In this document: one piece after another, positions 1-7,888 of the stretch
How positions within the stretch are numbered: the first letter of the stretch is position 1
Layout of the letters: each line of letters starts with the position of its first letter
DNA from: CAVSRC01 sp963830205
GTDB taxonomy: Bacteria > Pseudomonadota > Alphaproteobacteria > Rhizobiales > Kaistiaceae
Length of the DNA: 64,000 nt
NCBI GenBank assembly: GCA_963830205.1
Contig: CAWHLP010000033.1
Location: 178,089-242,088, forward strand
Reading direction: 5' to 3'
The notes under the pieces: generated by a model
Database searches by the model: none
What the model was told of the DNA's origin: nothing
The model's input: the letters and a program-made list of their open reading frames with translations, nothing else
Made by a program: the position numbers and the translations under genes

Positions 1-105
1 GGCACTCATCGAGCGCCCGCCACCCCCTCGTCACGAGGGGACGTTCTTTGACAGGTTCATCCCTCGGTGCCTTTGGCACGCGAGAACAAGAAGGTGTGTT
101 TCGGG

Positions 106-122
106 CCGCGCATGCGGGAGCC
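106..122. repeat. 17-bp direct repeat, copy 1
   Basis: The sequence CCGCGCATGCGGGAGCC occurs here and again at 271-287 with no mismatch, 165 bp apart. Its core GCATGC is palindromic. Between the copies lies a GC-rich hairpin at 135-157. Probably part of a dispersed intergenic repeat family; copy number elsewhere in the genome is unknown. Confidence 0.6.
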
Positions 123-270
123 TCTCGGTCGGCCCCCTCCACCCTTGCGGGGGAGGGCTTTCGGCCTTGGCCTCGCAGGGGGCGAAGCCGCCGAGAAGCT
201 TAGGCCGGAAGGGAGGGGGGTATTGGCATGGCGCGTGATGCGGTGTGGATCGCATGCCCCCCGTTCGCGC

Positions 271-287
271 CCGCGCATGCGGGAGCC
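271..287. repeat. 17-bp direct repeat, copy 2
   Basis: Second perfect copy of the 17-mer at 106-122. Both copies are outside genes. Confidence 0.6.
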
Positions 288-372
288 CAGGCACGACTCA
301 CCGTGTGGCACGTCTCGCCTGGATGCCCGATCGGAGGCGCGCACGACAGGCGCTTGGATCTGTGCGGCGCCG

Positions 373-1137
373 TCAATCGCGCCGGAAGATGACGCCGCCG
401 AGCCATCCGGTGATGAGGGCGAGGGCAACGCAGATCAGCCCATAAAGCAGCGACTGGTTGCGGGCGAAGGTGGACATGGTGTCCTCGAGCCCGGTCTTGG
501 TGACGCGCAGCGAATCGTCGGCGCGGGCGACCAGCAGCCGGTCGGAGAACAGGTAGGCGTCGGCGGTGTACGATCCGACCGGGATGTTCGCCGGCAGGTA
601 GAAGGTGGTGCGGAAGATCAGGCTGCCGATGAAGGAGACGCCGACCCCCTGGTGATAGAGGCCGGCGCCGTCCTTGAGCCGGATGAAGGCCGCGCGGAAG
701 TCGGCGACGGTCGGATCGTCGGCGGCGCGCTCGCCATAGCGGTAGGCGATGTTGTCGAAGCCGAGCTGCAGCCGTTCGAGCACCGGCGGGGTCGCCAGGT
801 CCTCGACGTTGACCGAGGTCGACAGCGCATAGAAGGACGGCGCCGCCTGGAAGGTCTCCGATGCGGCGTTCGCCCAGATGCCGAAGATGCGTTCCTTGCG
901 CCGCGCCACCACCGTTTCGCGGGGGCCCATGAGCAGCACCGCGATGTCGTAGCCGCCCACCCCGGAGACCGCCCGCGCGTCGCGGTCGATGACGCCGAAC
1001 ACCGTCACCGTGGTGCCGGTGAAGTTGGAGTTGATCGTCACCTCCGGCGTCGACAGCGCCACCGTGAGCTTCTCCGCTTGCGCCCCGCCGGCCGTTGCCA
1101 GGACGACGGCGAAGGTGAATGCCGCCAACCGGCTCAT
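373..1137 (-). CDS. TIGR02186 family membrane-anchored protein
   Basis: 254 residues. A signal peptide ends near residue 21 (GGAQA), a beta-rich extracytoplasmic domain follows, and a single C-terminal transmembrane helix spans about residues 229-250 and ends in RRD. This layout and sequence fit TIGR02186 (Alph_Pro_TM), a family of unknown function nearly confined to alphaproteobacteria. The start ATG overlaps the TGA of the upstream TauE-like permease as ATGA, so the two are almost certainly co-translated and probably act together. A periplasmic partner of the permease is an inference; no enzyme motif is visible. Confidence 0.85.
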   Translation of the reverse strand: MSRLAAFTFAVVLATAGGAQAEKLTVALSTPEVTINSNFTGTTVTVFGVIDRDARAVSGVGGYDIAVLLMGPRETVVARRKERIFGIWANAASETFQAAPSFYALSTSVNVEDLATPPVLERLQLGFDNIAYRYGERAADDPTVADFRAAFIRLKDGAGLYHQGVGVSFIGSLIFRTTFYLPANIPVGSYTADAYLFSDRLLVARADDSLRVTKTGLEDTMSTFARNQSLLYGLICVALALITGWLGGVIFRRD

Positions 1138-2063
1138 GGCACCATCTCCACCAGCCGCGCCAGCGAATAGGGCTCCACCGGGGTCGCCAGCAGGCCGGCG
1201 AGGAAGCGCACCGCCACCGCGAGCACCAACAGGGCGAGCAGGGCGCGCAGTTGCTCGCCGCGGATGTTCTGGCCGATGCGGGCGCCGAACTGCGCCCCGA
1301 TGACCCCGCCGACCATCAGGATGATCGCCAGGATGATGTCGACCGACTGGTCCGACGCGGCATGGAGCACGGTCGCCACCGCCATCGTCGCCAGGATCTG
1401 GATGAGCGAGGTGCCGATCACCACGTTGGTCGGCACGCGCAGGAGATAGATCAGCGCCGGCACCATGATGAAGCCGCCGCCGATGCCGAGCAGGGCGCCG
1501 AGGAAGCCGATGCCCGATCCGAGCACGATGATCGGAATGACGCTGACGTAGAGCCGCGACTTCTGGAAGCGCATCTTGAAGGGCAGGCCGTGCACCCAGT
1601 TGTGCTGCCCCGGGCGGCGCAGCGGCGTCGGCCGCCCGCGCCGGGCGTTGATCATCGCCCGCGCCGATTCGGTGAGCATCAGCCCGCCGACCAGGCCGAG
1701 GAAGGTGACATAGGCCAGCGACACGATGAGGTCGAGCTGGCCGCCGGCGCGCAGCATGTTGAACACCAGCACGCCGAGGCTGCTGCCCAGGATGCCGGCC
1801 AGGAGCAGCACGGTCGCCAGCTTGAAGTCGATCATCCGCCGCCGCCAGTAGCTGAGCGCGGCCGAGGCCGAAGAGGCGACGATCTGCGGCGCCACGGTCG
1901 CCACCGAGACCACCGGCGGGATGCCGGAGAAGATCAGGAGCGGGGTAAGCAGGAAGCCGCCGCCGACCCCGAACATGCCCGACAGGAATCCGACCGCGCC
2001 GCCCATGCCGAGGACGATCAGCATGTTCACCGGCAGCTCGGCGATGGGCAGATAGATCAGCAC
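1134..2063 (-). CDS. TauE/SafE family sulfite-exporter-like permease
   Basis: 309 residues from a GTG start at 2063, chosen because the protein then begins VLIYLPIAELPVN, like close family members. The reading frame stays open upstream to 2147 but that part does not look conserved. Two homologous halves each carry a glycine-rich GxGGGF signature (GVGGGFLLTPLL, then GIGGGFIMVPAL) with about eight hydrophobic segments, which defines TauE/SafE anion transporters. The substrate (sulfite, sulfonate or other small anion) cannot be told. The gene sits in an operon with the TIGR02186 protein through a 4-bp overlap; a PodJ-like gene is 160 bp upstream on the same strand. Confidence 0.88.
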   Translation of the reverse strand: MLIYLPIAELPVNMLIVLGMGGAVGFLSGMFGVGGGFLLTPLLIFSGIPPVVSVATVAPQIVASSASAALSYWRRRMIDFKLATVLLLAGILGSSLGVLVFNMLRAGGQLDLIVSLAYVTFLGLVGGLMLTESARAMINARRGRPTPLRRPGQHNWVHGLPFKMRFQKSRLYVSVIPIIVLGSGIGFLGALLGIGGGFIMVPALIYLLRVPTNVVIGTSLIQILATMAVATVLHAASDQSVDIILAIILMVGGVIGAQFGARIGQNIRGEQLRALLALLVLAVAVRFLAGLLATPVEPYSLARLVEMVP

Positions 2064-2223
2064 GGCAAGAGTGGGTCGGCGGGGGTCGGATGCGCGGAAG
2101 AACCGGCCGCACGGATGTGCGGCGGATAAAGCGCCCGTCGTGCACACCTGTCAACGTGCGCGTGGCCGAAGCCGGCCGCGCCGGCGCCAGACGCGGACGG
2201 CGGTCCGCGCCGCGCCATCGGCG

Positions 2224-5200
2224 TCAGATGCGCTGGTCGGTCAGCGCCGTCACCAGGTCGCCGTCGATCTGGCCGGTTTCGGCGATCCCGTTCTCGCGCT
2301 GATAGGCCTTCACCGCATCGCGGGTTCGCAACCCGGCGACGCCGTCGGCCGGCCCCGGGTCGAAGCCCTGCTCGGCCAGCAGGGTCTGGATCTTCTTGAC
2401 CAGCGCGGCGCGGTCGGCATCGCCGAGCGTGCTGCCGGGGGAGTCCCAGCCGCCCTCGGGCGTGCTCACCCCGTTGGCGTCGGCCAGCGGCGGCTTGGCG
2501 TGCCACGCCTGCACCTGGGCGCGCGCCTTGGCGAGGTCGTCTCCGGAGAGCAGCTTGGCCACCTCGTCGCGGCGCGCAGCGGCGTCCGTGTCGCCCTGGG
2601 CGGCGGCGATGGCGAACCACTTGTACGAGGTGACGAGGTCCTGCGGCGTGCCGAGGCCGCGCGCATAGATGACGCCGAGGTTGTACTGGCTGTCGCGCAC
2701 GCCGTAGTCGCCGGCGGCCAGGAACCATTGCAGCGCCTTCTCCTGGTCGGGCGGCCCGCTCACCCCCTCGCTCATCAGGACGGCGAGGTTGTGCATGGCG
2801 TTGACGTTGCCCTGGTCGGCGGCGCGCTGATACCAGTCGACCGCCTTGGTGAGGTCCTTGCTGACGCCCTGGCCGCGCTCGTAGAGGCTGCCCAGGCGAT
2901 ACTGGGCGACGGCGACGCCGCCCTCGGCGGCGCGCTGATACCACGTGGCCGCCTTGGCCAGATCCTTGGCACCGTGGTCGCCGGCGGCATAGCGGGCGGC
3001 CACCTCGAAAGCGGCTGCCGGATCGCCGGAGGCGGCGGCGTTCACCAGCTTGGGCGAGCCGATGGCAGCATCGGGGGCGGCCGCGTTGCCGGCAGCCTGT
3101 GCGGCCGAAGTCAGCGTGACCGGCGCCGCCGCGTCAGCCGGCGACGCGGCGCTGGCGGTCGCCGGCGGCTGCTCGCTGAAGCTTGTGGTGGGTGGCGCGG
3201 CATTGCCGGCGCCGAAGCGGCTGTCGACGGCGCCCGGCGCGGAGAAGGCGAGGCTCGCATCGGGCGTCGCCGAGGGTGCCACCAATGCGGGCGCATTGCT
3301 GCCGCCGCTCGGCGAGACGGCACCGGCTGCGGCCAGCGCGTCGTCGGCCGCCGATGTCGGTGCATCGACGGCGGCCACCGGCGCGGGCACGATCAGATGG
3401 TCGGGCGCGTCGCCGACGGTGCCGTAGATCTTGACGGCACCGATGGCCAGAACGATCGCCGCGGCGGCGAGCAGCAGCGGCCGCTTGCGGTTGCGGATCG
3501 CCTGGCTGATGCGGGAAAAGGCGCCGCTCTTGTGCTCGGTCTCTTCGCCGGCAGCCTCGGCCGCTGGTGCTTCGACCTCATGGACCTCGGCGGCAGCCGC
3601 CTGCGCCGCCCGGCGCGCCGCGGCGATGAAATCGGCCCGCCGGTCGCCGGTCGCGGGCTTCTGCGGCGGGGCAACCGCCGGCGCGGCGCCCTTGGCCGCC
3701 GTCAGGCCGGACGGCACCGGCGCATCGATCCCATGGGTGCCCGTCGCCTGCTCTTCGGCGCCGGCCGTGCGCTCCAGCCGGTCGAGGCGATCGACCACCT
3801 GGGTCAGCGTCTGTTCGACGGCTTCGGGTTCCGCCCCGGCATGGGCCGGATGGTCCTCGGTCGCCGCCCTCAGGTTGTCGAGGTCCTGGCGCAACGCCCG
3901 GATGAGATCGGAATTGATGCCCCGGTCGTCGAGCGAAGCGGACAATTCGTTGACCGCGGCGCGCGCCTCGGCGCGGGCCGCCTCGATCGATTCGCGGTGG
4001 CTCTCGGAGAGGCGCGACTGCAGCTTCTCGAGGCTTTCCTCGACGTGGCGCAGCATAGCGGCGCGCGGCTGGTCGGCGTCGAGCTGGCTGGCGAGGCGGG
4101 CGACCTGGGCTTCCAGCTCGGCCAGACCGGTGGTTTGGGAATCGGAGCTGGTCACCGCCTCGAGCCGCGTCGCCAACTCGCGGATCTGCCGCTCGAGATG
4201 GTCGGTGTCGGCCGCGCCGCGTCCGGCGATCTCCCGGCGGATGGCGGCGATTTCCGTCTTGATCTCGTCGAGCGCCGCCGCCGGTTCGTGCTGCGAGGCG
4301 CTGAGCCCCTCGACCGATTCGACCAGGCTCTGCAGGCGGGCGTGCATGGTGGCGATCGAAGCGACGGCCGGCGCACGGTCGAGCAGGTCGTCGATGCGCG
4401 CGGCGATCTCATCGAGCCGCCCGACAACCGAGGGCGCGCTGCGCTCGGAAAGCGTCGCCACGATGTTCTTGCTGAGCGCGTCGAGCCGGTGTTCCAGGCG
4501 CTCGACCGCTTCCTGCGATGCGACCGCGGCATTGCGGTTGGCGACCGCCACCTTGAGCTCCTCGCCGAGAACGGCGAGCTGGCCTTCGAGGCGCTCCATG
4601 GCCTTGTCGGCAGCGCCTTCATTGCGCGTGAACAGGCCTGCCTTGAGCTCGGTCGAGAGCGCTTCCCAGCGGCGCTCGAGGCGTTCGACGGCATGATCGG
4701 CAGCGCCGCTGCCGCTGCTGCGGCCCGCGAGGCCCGCCTTCAGTTCGCTCGAGAGCGCGTCCAGCCGGCGCTCGATACGTTCGGTGGAATGATCGGGTGC
4801 GACATCGCCGCGGCCCGCAAGGCTTGCCTTCAGCTCGCCGCTCAGCGTCTCCAGCCGGCGCTCGATGCGTTCGGCCGAATGATCGGGTGCGCCGCCGCCG
4901 CGCCCGGCGAGGCCTGCCTTCAGGTCTGTGCTGAGTGCTTCCATGCGGCGCTCGAGGCGCTCGACGGCCGGATTGACCGACGGCTCCTTGCGTCCGGCAA
5001 GGGCGGCTTCGACGCTGCGGCCGATTTCGGCGACGCGCATTTCGAGCCGCTGGATGGCACGCGGCGAATCGTCGGCCTCGAGCGCCCGCCTGAGCGCCGA
5101 GACCTCTTCGCCGAGAGCGTCGAGACGGGAAACATCGGGGCTCTTGCGGGCCAGTTCTTCCAGCCGGGCCGAGATCGCCTCGCTGCGCGCCTCGATCTGC

Positions 5201-6354
5201 TGCAGCGACGGCTGGGCGGCGGTCTGTTCGACCACGCCGCGCAGGGATGCGAGATCGCCGCGGATGGCGGTGAGCAGCGAGCGGTCGATCGGCCTTTCGG
5301 CGGACAGCGCCTCGATGCGGCGCGCCAGGTCGAAGGTTGCGCCGGAATCCTGGGCGTCGGAGCGGGTGAGCGACGTCACCTGTTCGGTCAAGGCGGCCAG
5401 ATCGGTACGCAGCGCCGCCATGGAGGCGGAGAGCGCCTTCTGGTCGCGGCGCATGGCCAGCGTTTCGGCGCGCTCGTCGAGCATGCGCTGGTGGGCGGAG
5501 ATTTCGGCGATCGCCGCGGCAAGGTCGTTGCCCTTGCCGGTCCGCTCAGTTGCGGCCGCGGGCGCCGGTTGCGGCGGTGCCTGGTCGGGGCTGGCGAGCC
5601 GGCTGCTGATGTCGGCCAGTTGCTGCTCGATGCGCGCGATCTGGTCGGTTTCGGCGGCCGGCGCCGCTACCGGTTCGCGGGGCTGGACGAGGCGCGCTTT
5701 GGCTTCGTCGATGCGCGCTTCGAGGCCGCGGAGCGCCGCGTCGATGGTCGCCGCGCGCTCATCGACGCCGTGCGGGCGGGCCTGTGGCGGCTCGGCGAGC
5801 AGTGCCGTCAGCCGCGAGCCGATATCGTTGAGGGCCGGCTCTTCGTTCGGGGGCGCCGCGCGCGCCCCCATCCTGGCAATGCGCTGGTCGAGGTCGCGGA
5901 TCGCTTCGGTCACGCGCCTGACGTCGGCGGCCGGTGCCACCGGCCCGGCGGCGCGCTGTCCTTCGATCATCGTACGGGCACGTTCGTCGGCATCTTCGAT
6001 GTCGCGGGCGAGCTTCTCGACCATTGCGGAAACCCCCTTGAGCGAACCGTCAGCCCGGCCATCAGCCTGGCGGGCAAGGCGTTGCTCGATCTCGTCGAGA
6101 CGCCTGATGAGGTTCGGAACCGTTGCGCGCGACCGGTCGTCCATGGAGCGCAGCCGGGTGGTCAGGCGGTCGAGTGCGGCGGCGATCGCCGAGGGATGGT
6201 CAGGGCCGGCGTCGGGGGCCTCGCCGAGGTCTCCTTCGCCGGCGGTGCTCAGCCATTCGCTGACTGTGAGGCCGGCGCGCCGGGCTGCCTTGTAGATGGC
6301 GTCACGCGTCTCTTCGTCGACTCCCCGGAGGCTCCACGGCATGCCCGATTTCAT
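2224..6354 (-). CDS. podJ: PodJ-like polar localisation protein with Sel1 repeats and peptidoglycan-binding domain
   Basis: 1376 residues. The ATG at 6354 is preceded by GAGGGG at good spacing. Order of parts: a short N-terminal domain (MKSGMPWSLRGVDEETRDAI), a long predicted coiled coil to about residue 790 that includes six tandem repeats of about 30 residues (463-642), an acidic/Pro-Ala linker, one transmembrane helix (about 957-977), a periplasmic Ala/Pro-rich segment, three to four Sel1 repeats (about 1105-1288) and a C-terminal peptidoglycan-binding-1 domain (last about 65 residues). This is the layout of Caulobacter PodJ and its rhizobial relatives, which organise a cell pole. A role in polar growth or division is inferred. 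The symbol rests on architecture, not on a database match. Confidence 0.85.
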   Translation of the reverse strand: MKSGMPWSLRGVDEETRDAIYKAARRAGLTVSEWLSTAGEGDLGEAPDAGPDHPSAIAAALDRLTTRLRSMDDRSRATVPNLIRRLDEIEQRLARQADGRADGSLKGVSAMVEKLARDIEDADERARTMIEGQRAAGPVAPAADVRRVTEAIRDLDQRIARMGARAAPPNEEPALNDIGSRLTALLAEPPQARPHGVDERAATIDAALRGLEARIDEAKARLVQPREPVAAPAAETDQIARIEQQLADISSRLASPDQAPPQPAPAAATERTGKGNDLAAAIAEISAHQRMLDERAETLAMRRDQKALSASMAALRTDLAALTEQVTSLTRSDAQDSGATFDLARRIEALSAERPIDRSLLTAIRGDLASLRGVVEQTAAQPSLQQIEARSEAISARLEELARKSPDVSRLDALGEEVSALRRALEADDSPRAIQRLEMRVAEIGRSVEAALAGRKEPSVNPAVERLERRMEALSTDLKAGLAGRGGGAPDHSAERIERRLETLSGELKASLAGRGDVAPDHSTERIERRLDALSSELKAGLAGRSSGSGAADHAVERLERRWEALSTELKAGLFTRNEGAADKAMERLEGQLAVLGEELKVAVANRNAAVASQEAVERLEHRLDALSKNIVATLSERSAPSVVGRLDEIAARIDDLLDRAPAVASIATMHARLQSLVESVEGLSASQHEPAAALDEIKTEIAAIRREIAGRGAADTDHLERQIRELATRLEAVTSSDSQTTGLAELEAQVARLASQLDADQPRAAMLRHVEESLEKLQSRLSESHRESIEAARAEARAAVNELSASLDDRGINSDLIRALRQDLDNLRAATEDHPAHAGAEPEAVEQTLTQVVDRLDRLERTAGAEEQATGTHGIDAPVPSGLTAAKGAAPAVAPPQKPATGDRRADFIAAARRAAQAAAAEVHEVEAPAAEAAGEETEHKSGAFSRISQAIRNRKRPLLLAAAAIVLAIGAVKIYGTVGDAPDHLIVPAPVAAVDAPTSAADDALAAAGAVSPSGGSNAPALVAPSATPDASLAFSAPGAVDSRFGAGNAAPPTTSFSEQPPATASAASPADAAAPVTLTSAAQAAGNAAAPDAAIGSPKLVNAAASGDPAAAFEVAARYAAGDHGAKDLAKAATWYQRAAEGGVAVAQYRLGSLYERGQGVSKDLTKAVDWYQRAADQGNVNAMHNLAVLMSEGVSGPPDQEKALQWFLAAGDYGVRDSQYNLGVIYARGLGTPQDLVTSYKWFAIAAAQGDTDAAARRDEVAKLLSGDDLAKARAQVQAWHAKPPLADANGVSTPEGGWDSPGSTLGDADRAALVKKIQTLLAEQGFDPGPADGVAGLRTRDAVKAYQRENGIAETGQIDGDLVTALTDQRI
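4431..4968 (-). repeat. Six degenerate tandem ~90-bp repeats inside podJ-like gene
   Basis: On the minus strand the protein repeats a unit of about 29-31 residues that begins ERLERRxEALSxELKAGL and ends in a Gly/Ala-rich linker such as AGRGDVAPDHS. Units start near residues 463, 492, 521, 552, 582 and 613. The middle copies are the most alike, suggesting recent tandem duplication within the coiled coil. Confidence 0.75.
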
Positions 6355-6474
6355 TGCTCGACCCCTCGCCGCGGCGCAGGTGGCAGCAGAATCCCGCGCG
6401 GAATCTGCCAGTTGCTGACGCCCGCAGGGAATCGGGGCGTGCCTGCGCCTCGGCCGAGAGTTCGTCCAACATGG

Positions 6475-6491
6475 TAAACAAGCCGTTAACC
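6475..6491. promoter_or_regulatory. CtrA-like TAAA-N7-TTAACC motif upstream of podJ-like gene
   Basis: TAAA, seven bases, then TTAACC. This is close to the alphaproteobacterial CtrA consensus TTAA-N7-TTAA(C). It lies 121 bp upstream of the podJ-like start. PodJ transcription in Caulobacter is cell-cycle controlled, so a CtrA site would make sense, but the first half-site deviates and no footprint exists. Confidence 0.35.
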
Positions 6492-6610
6492 AGCAGCGGT
6501 GAAAGGAATCTTCTGGTAACAAGGCTTAACGATTCCTGCTCGTGAGGACCGCCGTCCGGGCACAGGAAGCGCCGGCCGGGTCTGGACGCGGTGGCTCTCA
6601 GGGGTTAAGA

Positions 6611-6634
6611 GGGACAGGTATATATTCCTGTCCC
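6611..6634. promoter_or_regulatory. Perfect palindromic operator candidate upstream of S24 regulator
   Basis: Arms GGGACAGG and CCTGTCCC flank an 8-base centre TATATATT. The centre contains a possible -10 element (TATATT). It lies 41 bp upstream of the S24 regulator start and is probably its own binding site (autoregulation). Confidence 0.65.
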
Positions 6635-6674
6635 GAATCGCTTCGGGGGACCCGGCGGCACGGAGGGGCTCGGC

Positions 6675-7307
6675 GTGTTGTCCCATGCCCGCATCTGGTC
6701 GGCGATCGATCGACTTGCCGAACGCAAACGGCTGAGTGCTTCCGGGCTGGCGCGGCTGGCCGGGCTCGACCCGACCACATTCAACAAGTCCAAGCGGGTG
6801 GCCGCCGACGGGCGGCCGCGCTGGCCATCGACCGAGAGCATCGCCAAGATCCTGGCCGCGACCGGCATCGACATCGGCGGCTTCCTCGGGCTGTCCACGC
6901 CCGCCCGCCGCCAGCCGGTGGGCCGGCCGGTGCCGCTGCTTGGCTTCGCCCAGGCGGGCGCCGGCGGCTTCTTCGACGACGCCGGCTTTCCGGCGGGCAG
7001 CGGCTGGGACGAGGTCGACTTTCCGGCCAATGCCCGTGACAACGTCTTCGCCCTCCAGGTCACCGGCGATTCCATGCTGCCGCTCTACCGAGACGGCGAT
7101 CGCCTGATCGTGGCGCGCGACGTCGGCTGCCGGAAGGGCGACCGCGTCGTCGTCAAGACGGCCGACGGTGAGGTCATGGCGAAGATCCTGATGAAGAAGA
7201 CGGCGCGCATGGTCGAGCTCGCCTCGCTCAACCCCGCCCATCCCGGCCGCTCGTTCAACCTGCGCGACGTCGAGTGGATCGCGCGCATCATCTGGGCCAG
7301 CCAGTGA
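6675..7307 (+). CDS. LexA-like S24 family transcriptional regulator (HTH + peptidase S24)
   Basis: 210 residues from GTG at 6675, with GGAGGGG 8 bases upstream. The N-terminal part (about 1-75) is a helix-turn-helix DNA-binding domain (ASGLARLAGLDPTTFNKSKR). The C-terminal S24 domain keeps the Ala-Gly self-cleavage region (FAQAGAGGFF), the catalytic serine in GDSMLPLY and the lysine in GEVMAKIL, so it may cleave itself as LexA and phage repressors do. The 24-bp palindrome at 6611-6634 is a likely operator. It is not LexA itself: the N-terminal domain lacks the LexA winged helix. The GTGA overlap couples it to the next gene. Confidence 0.85.
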   Translation: MLSHARIWSAIDRLAERKRLSASGLARLAGLDPTTFNKSKRVAADGRPRWPSTESIAKILAATGIDIGGFLGLSTPARRQPVGRPVPLLGFAQAGAGGFFDDAGFPAGSGWDEVDFPANARDNVFALQVTGDSMLPLYRDGDRLIVARDVGCRKGDRVVVKTADGEVMAKILMKKTARMVELASLNPAHPGRSFNLRDVEWIARIIWASQ

Positions 7308-7888
7308 AGCGGCTCGGCCTGCTTCTGCTGCTTCTCCTCTCCGTCGCCTCGGCGCAAGCCGAGGTGGTGATCTTGCCGTCGGTACGCAACGTCACGCCGC
7401 CCGACATGACCCCTGGGCCCGAGGTCACCGGGCCGGTGGAGCGCGTTCCGGCGCCGCCGCCGAAGCCGCGCTGGTGGCGCTTCTTCCTGCCTGAGACGAC
7501 CGACGCTGCGACCTTCAAGGCGGACGACAAGACCATCCGCATCGCCGGCGTCGATCCGCCGCCGGTCGATGCCACCTGTCCGCTGGCCGCAGGTGGCTCA
7601 TGGCCCTGCGGCCAAACCGCACTCTATTCCCTGCGTCGCTTCCTGCACGGCCGCGCCATCGAATGCTATTTCCCGGAGAGCGCCGGCGTCACCGACATCA
7701 CGGCGCCCTGCCGGGTGGGGACGAGCGACATCGGCCTGTGGCTGCTCTCCCAGGGTTGGGGGCGGCCGAACGACCTTGCCACCGACGACTATCGCTCCGC
7801 AGCGACCGACGCGCGCTGCGCCGGGCGCGGCATCTGGCGCGGAGAGACGCCGCCCGCCGACTGCCCGACGCCGGCGAAGACGAATTAG
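7304..7888 (+). CDS. Secreted thermonuclease (SNase)-like protein
   Basis: 194 residues from a GTG that overlaps the previous stop as GTGA. A signal peptide (KRLGLLLLLLLSVASAQA) leads to a proline-rich linker and an SNase-like fold (about residues 65-185) with IRIAGVDPPP and GLWLLSQGWGR motifs. Active SNases have DAPE where this has DPPP, so the catalytic glutamate appears to be missing, and three or more cysteines could form disulfides. It may be an inactive or altered family member. The stop overlaps that of the convergent lysyl-tRNA synthetase. Confidence 0.7.
   Translation: MKRLGLLLLLLLSVASAQAEVVILPSVRNVTPPDMTPGPEVTGPVERVPAPPPKPRWWRFFLPETTDAATFKADDKTIRIAGVDPPPVDATCPLAAGGSWPCGQTALYSLRRFLHGRAIECYFPESAGVTDITAPCRVGTSDIGLWLLSQGWGRPNDLATDDYRSAATDARCAGRGIWRGETPPADCPTPAKTN

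Larger units (their letters stand above)
1..372. other. Intergenic region at left edge, no gene seen
   Basis: No frame here has convincing coding character. The stretch holds two copies of a 17-bp direct repeat and one GC-rich hairpin (135-157: 9 pairs with one bulged A, loop TTGC), typical of short dispersed intergenic repeats in high-GC alphaproteobacteria. It lies downstream of the minus-strand TIGR02186 gene. Any gene that continues left of the window cannot be seen. Confidence 0.6.
6355..6674. other. Divergent intergenic region between podJ-like gene and S24 regulator
   Basis: 320 bp without a gene, between two divergent starts. It holds a CtrA-like motif at 6475-6491 and a perfect 8+8 bp palindrome at 6611-6634, and it is locally AT-richer than its surroundings. 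Promoters for both flanking genes are expected here. Confidence 0.7.

Noticed and set aside
2071..6477. Very long open frame on the plus strand opposite the podJ-like gene
   Set aside because: The product is Arg/Gly/Ala-rich without domains. It is the usual antisense shadow of a high-GC gene; the minus-strand frame has clear domains and a ribosome-binding site.
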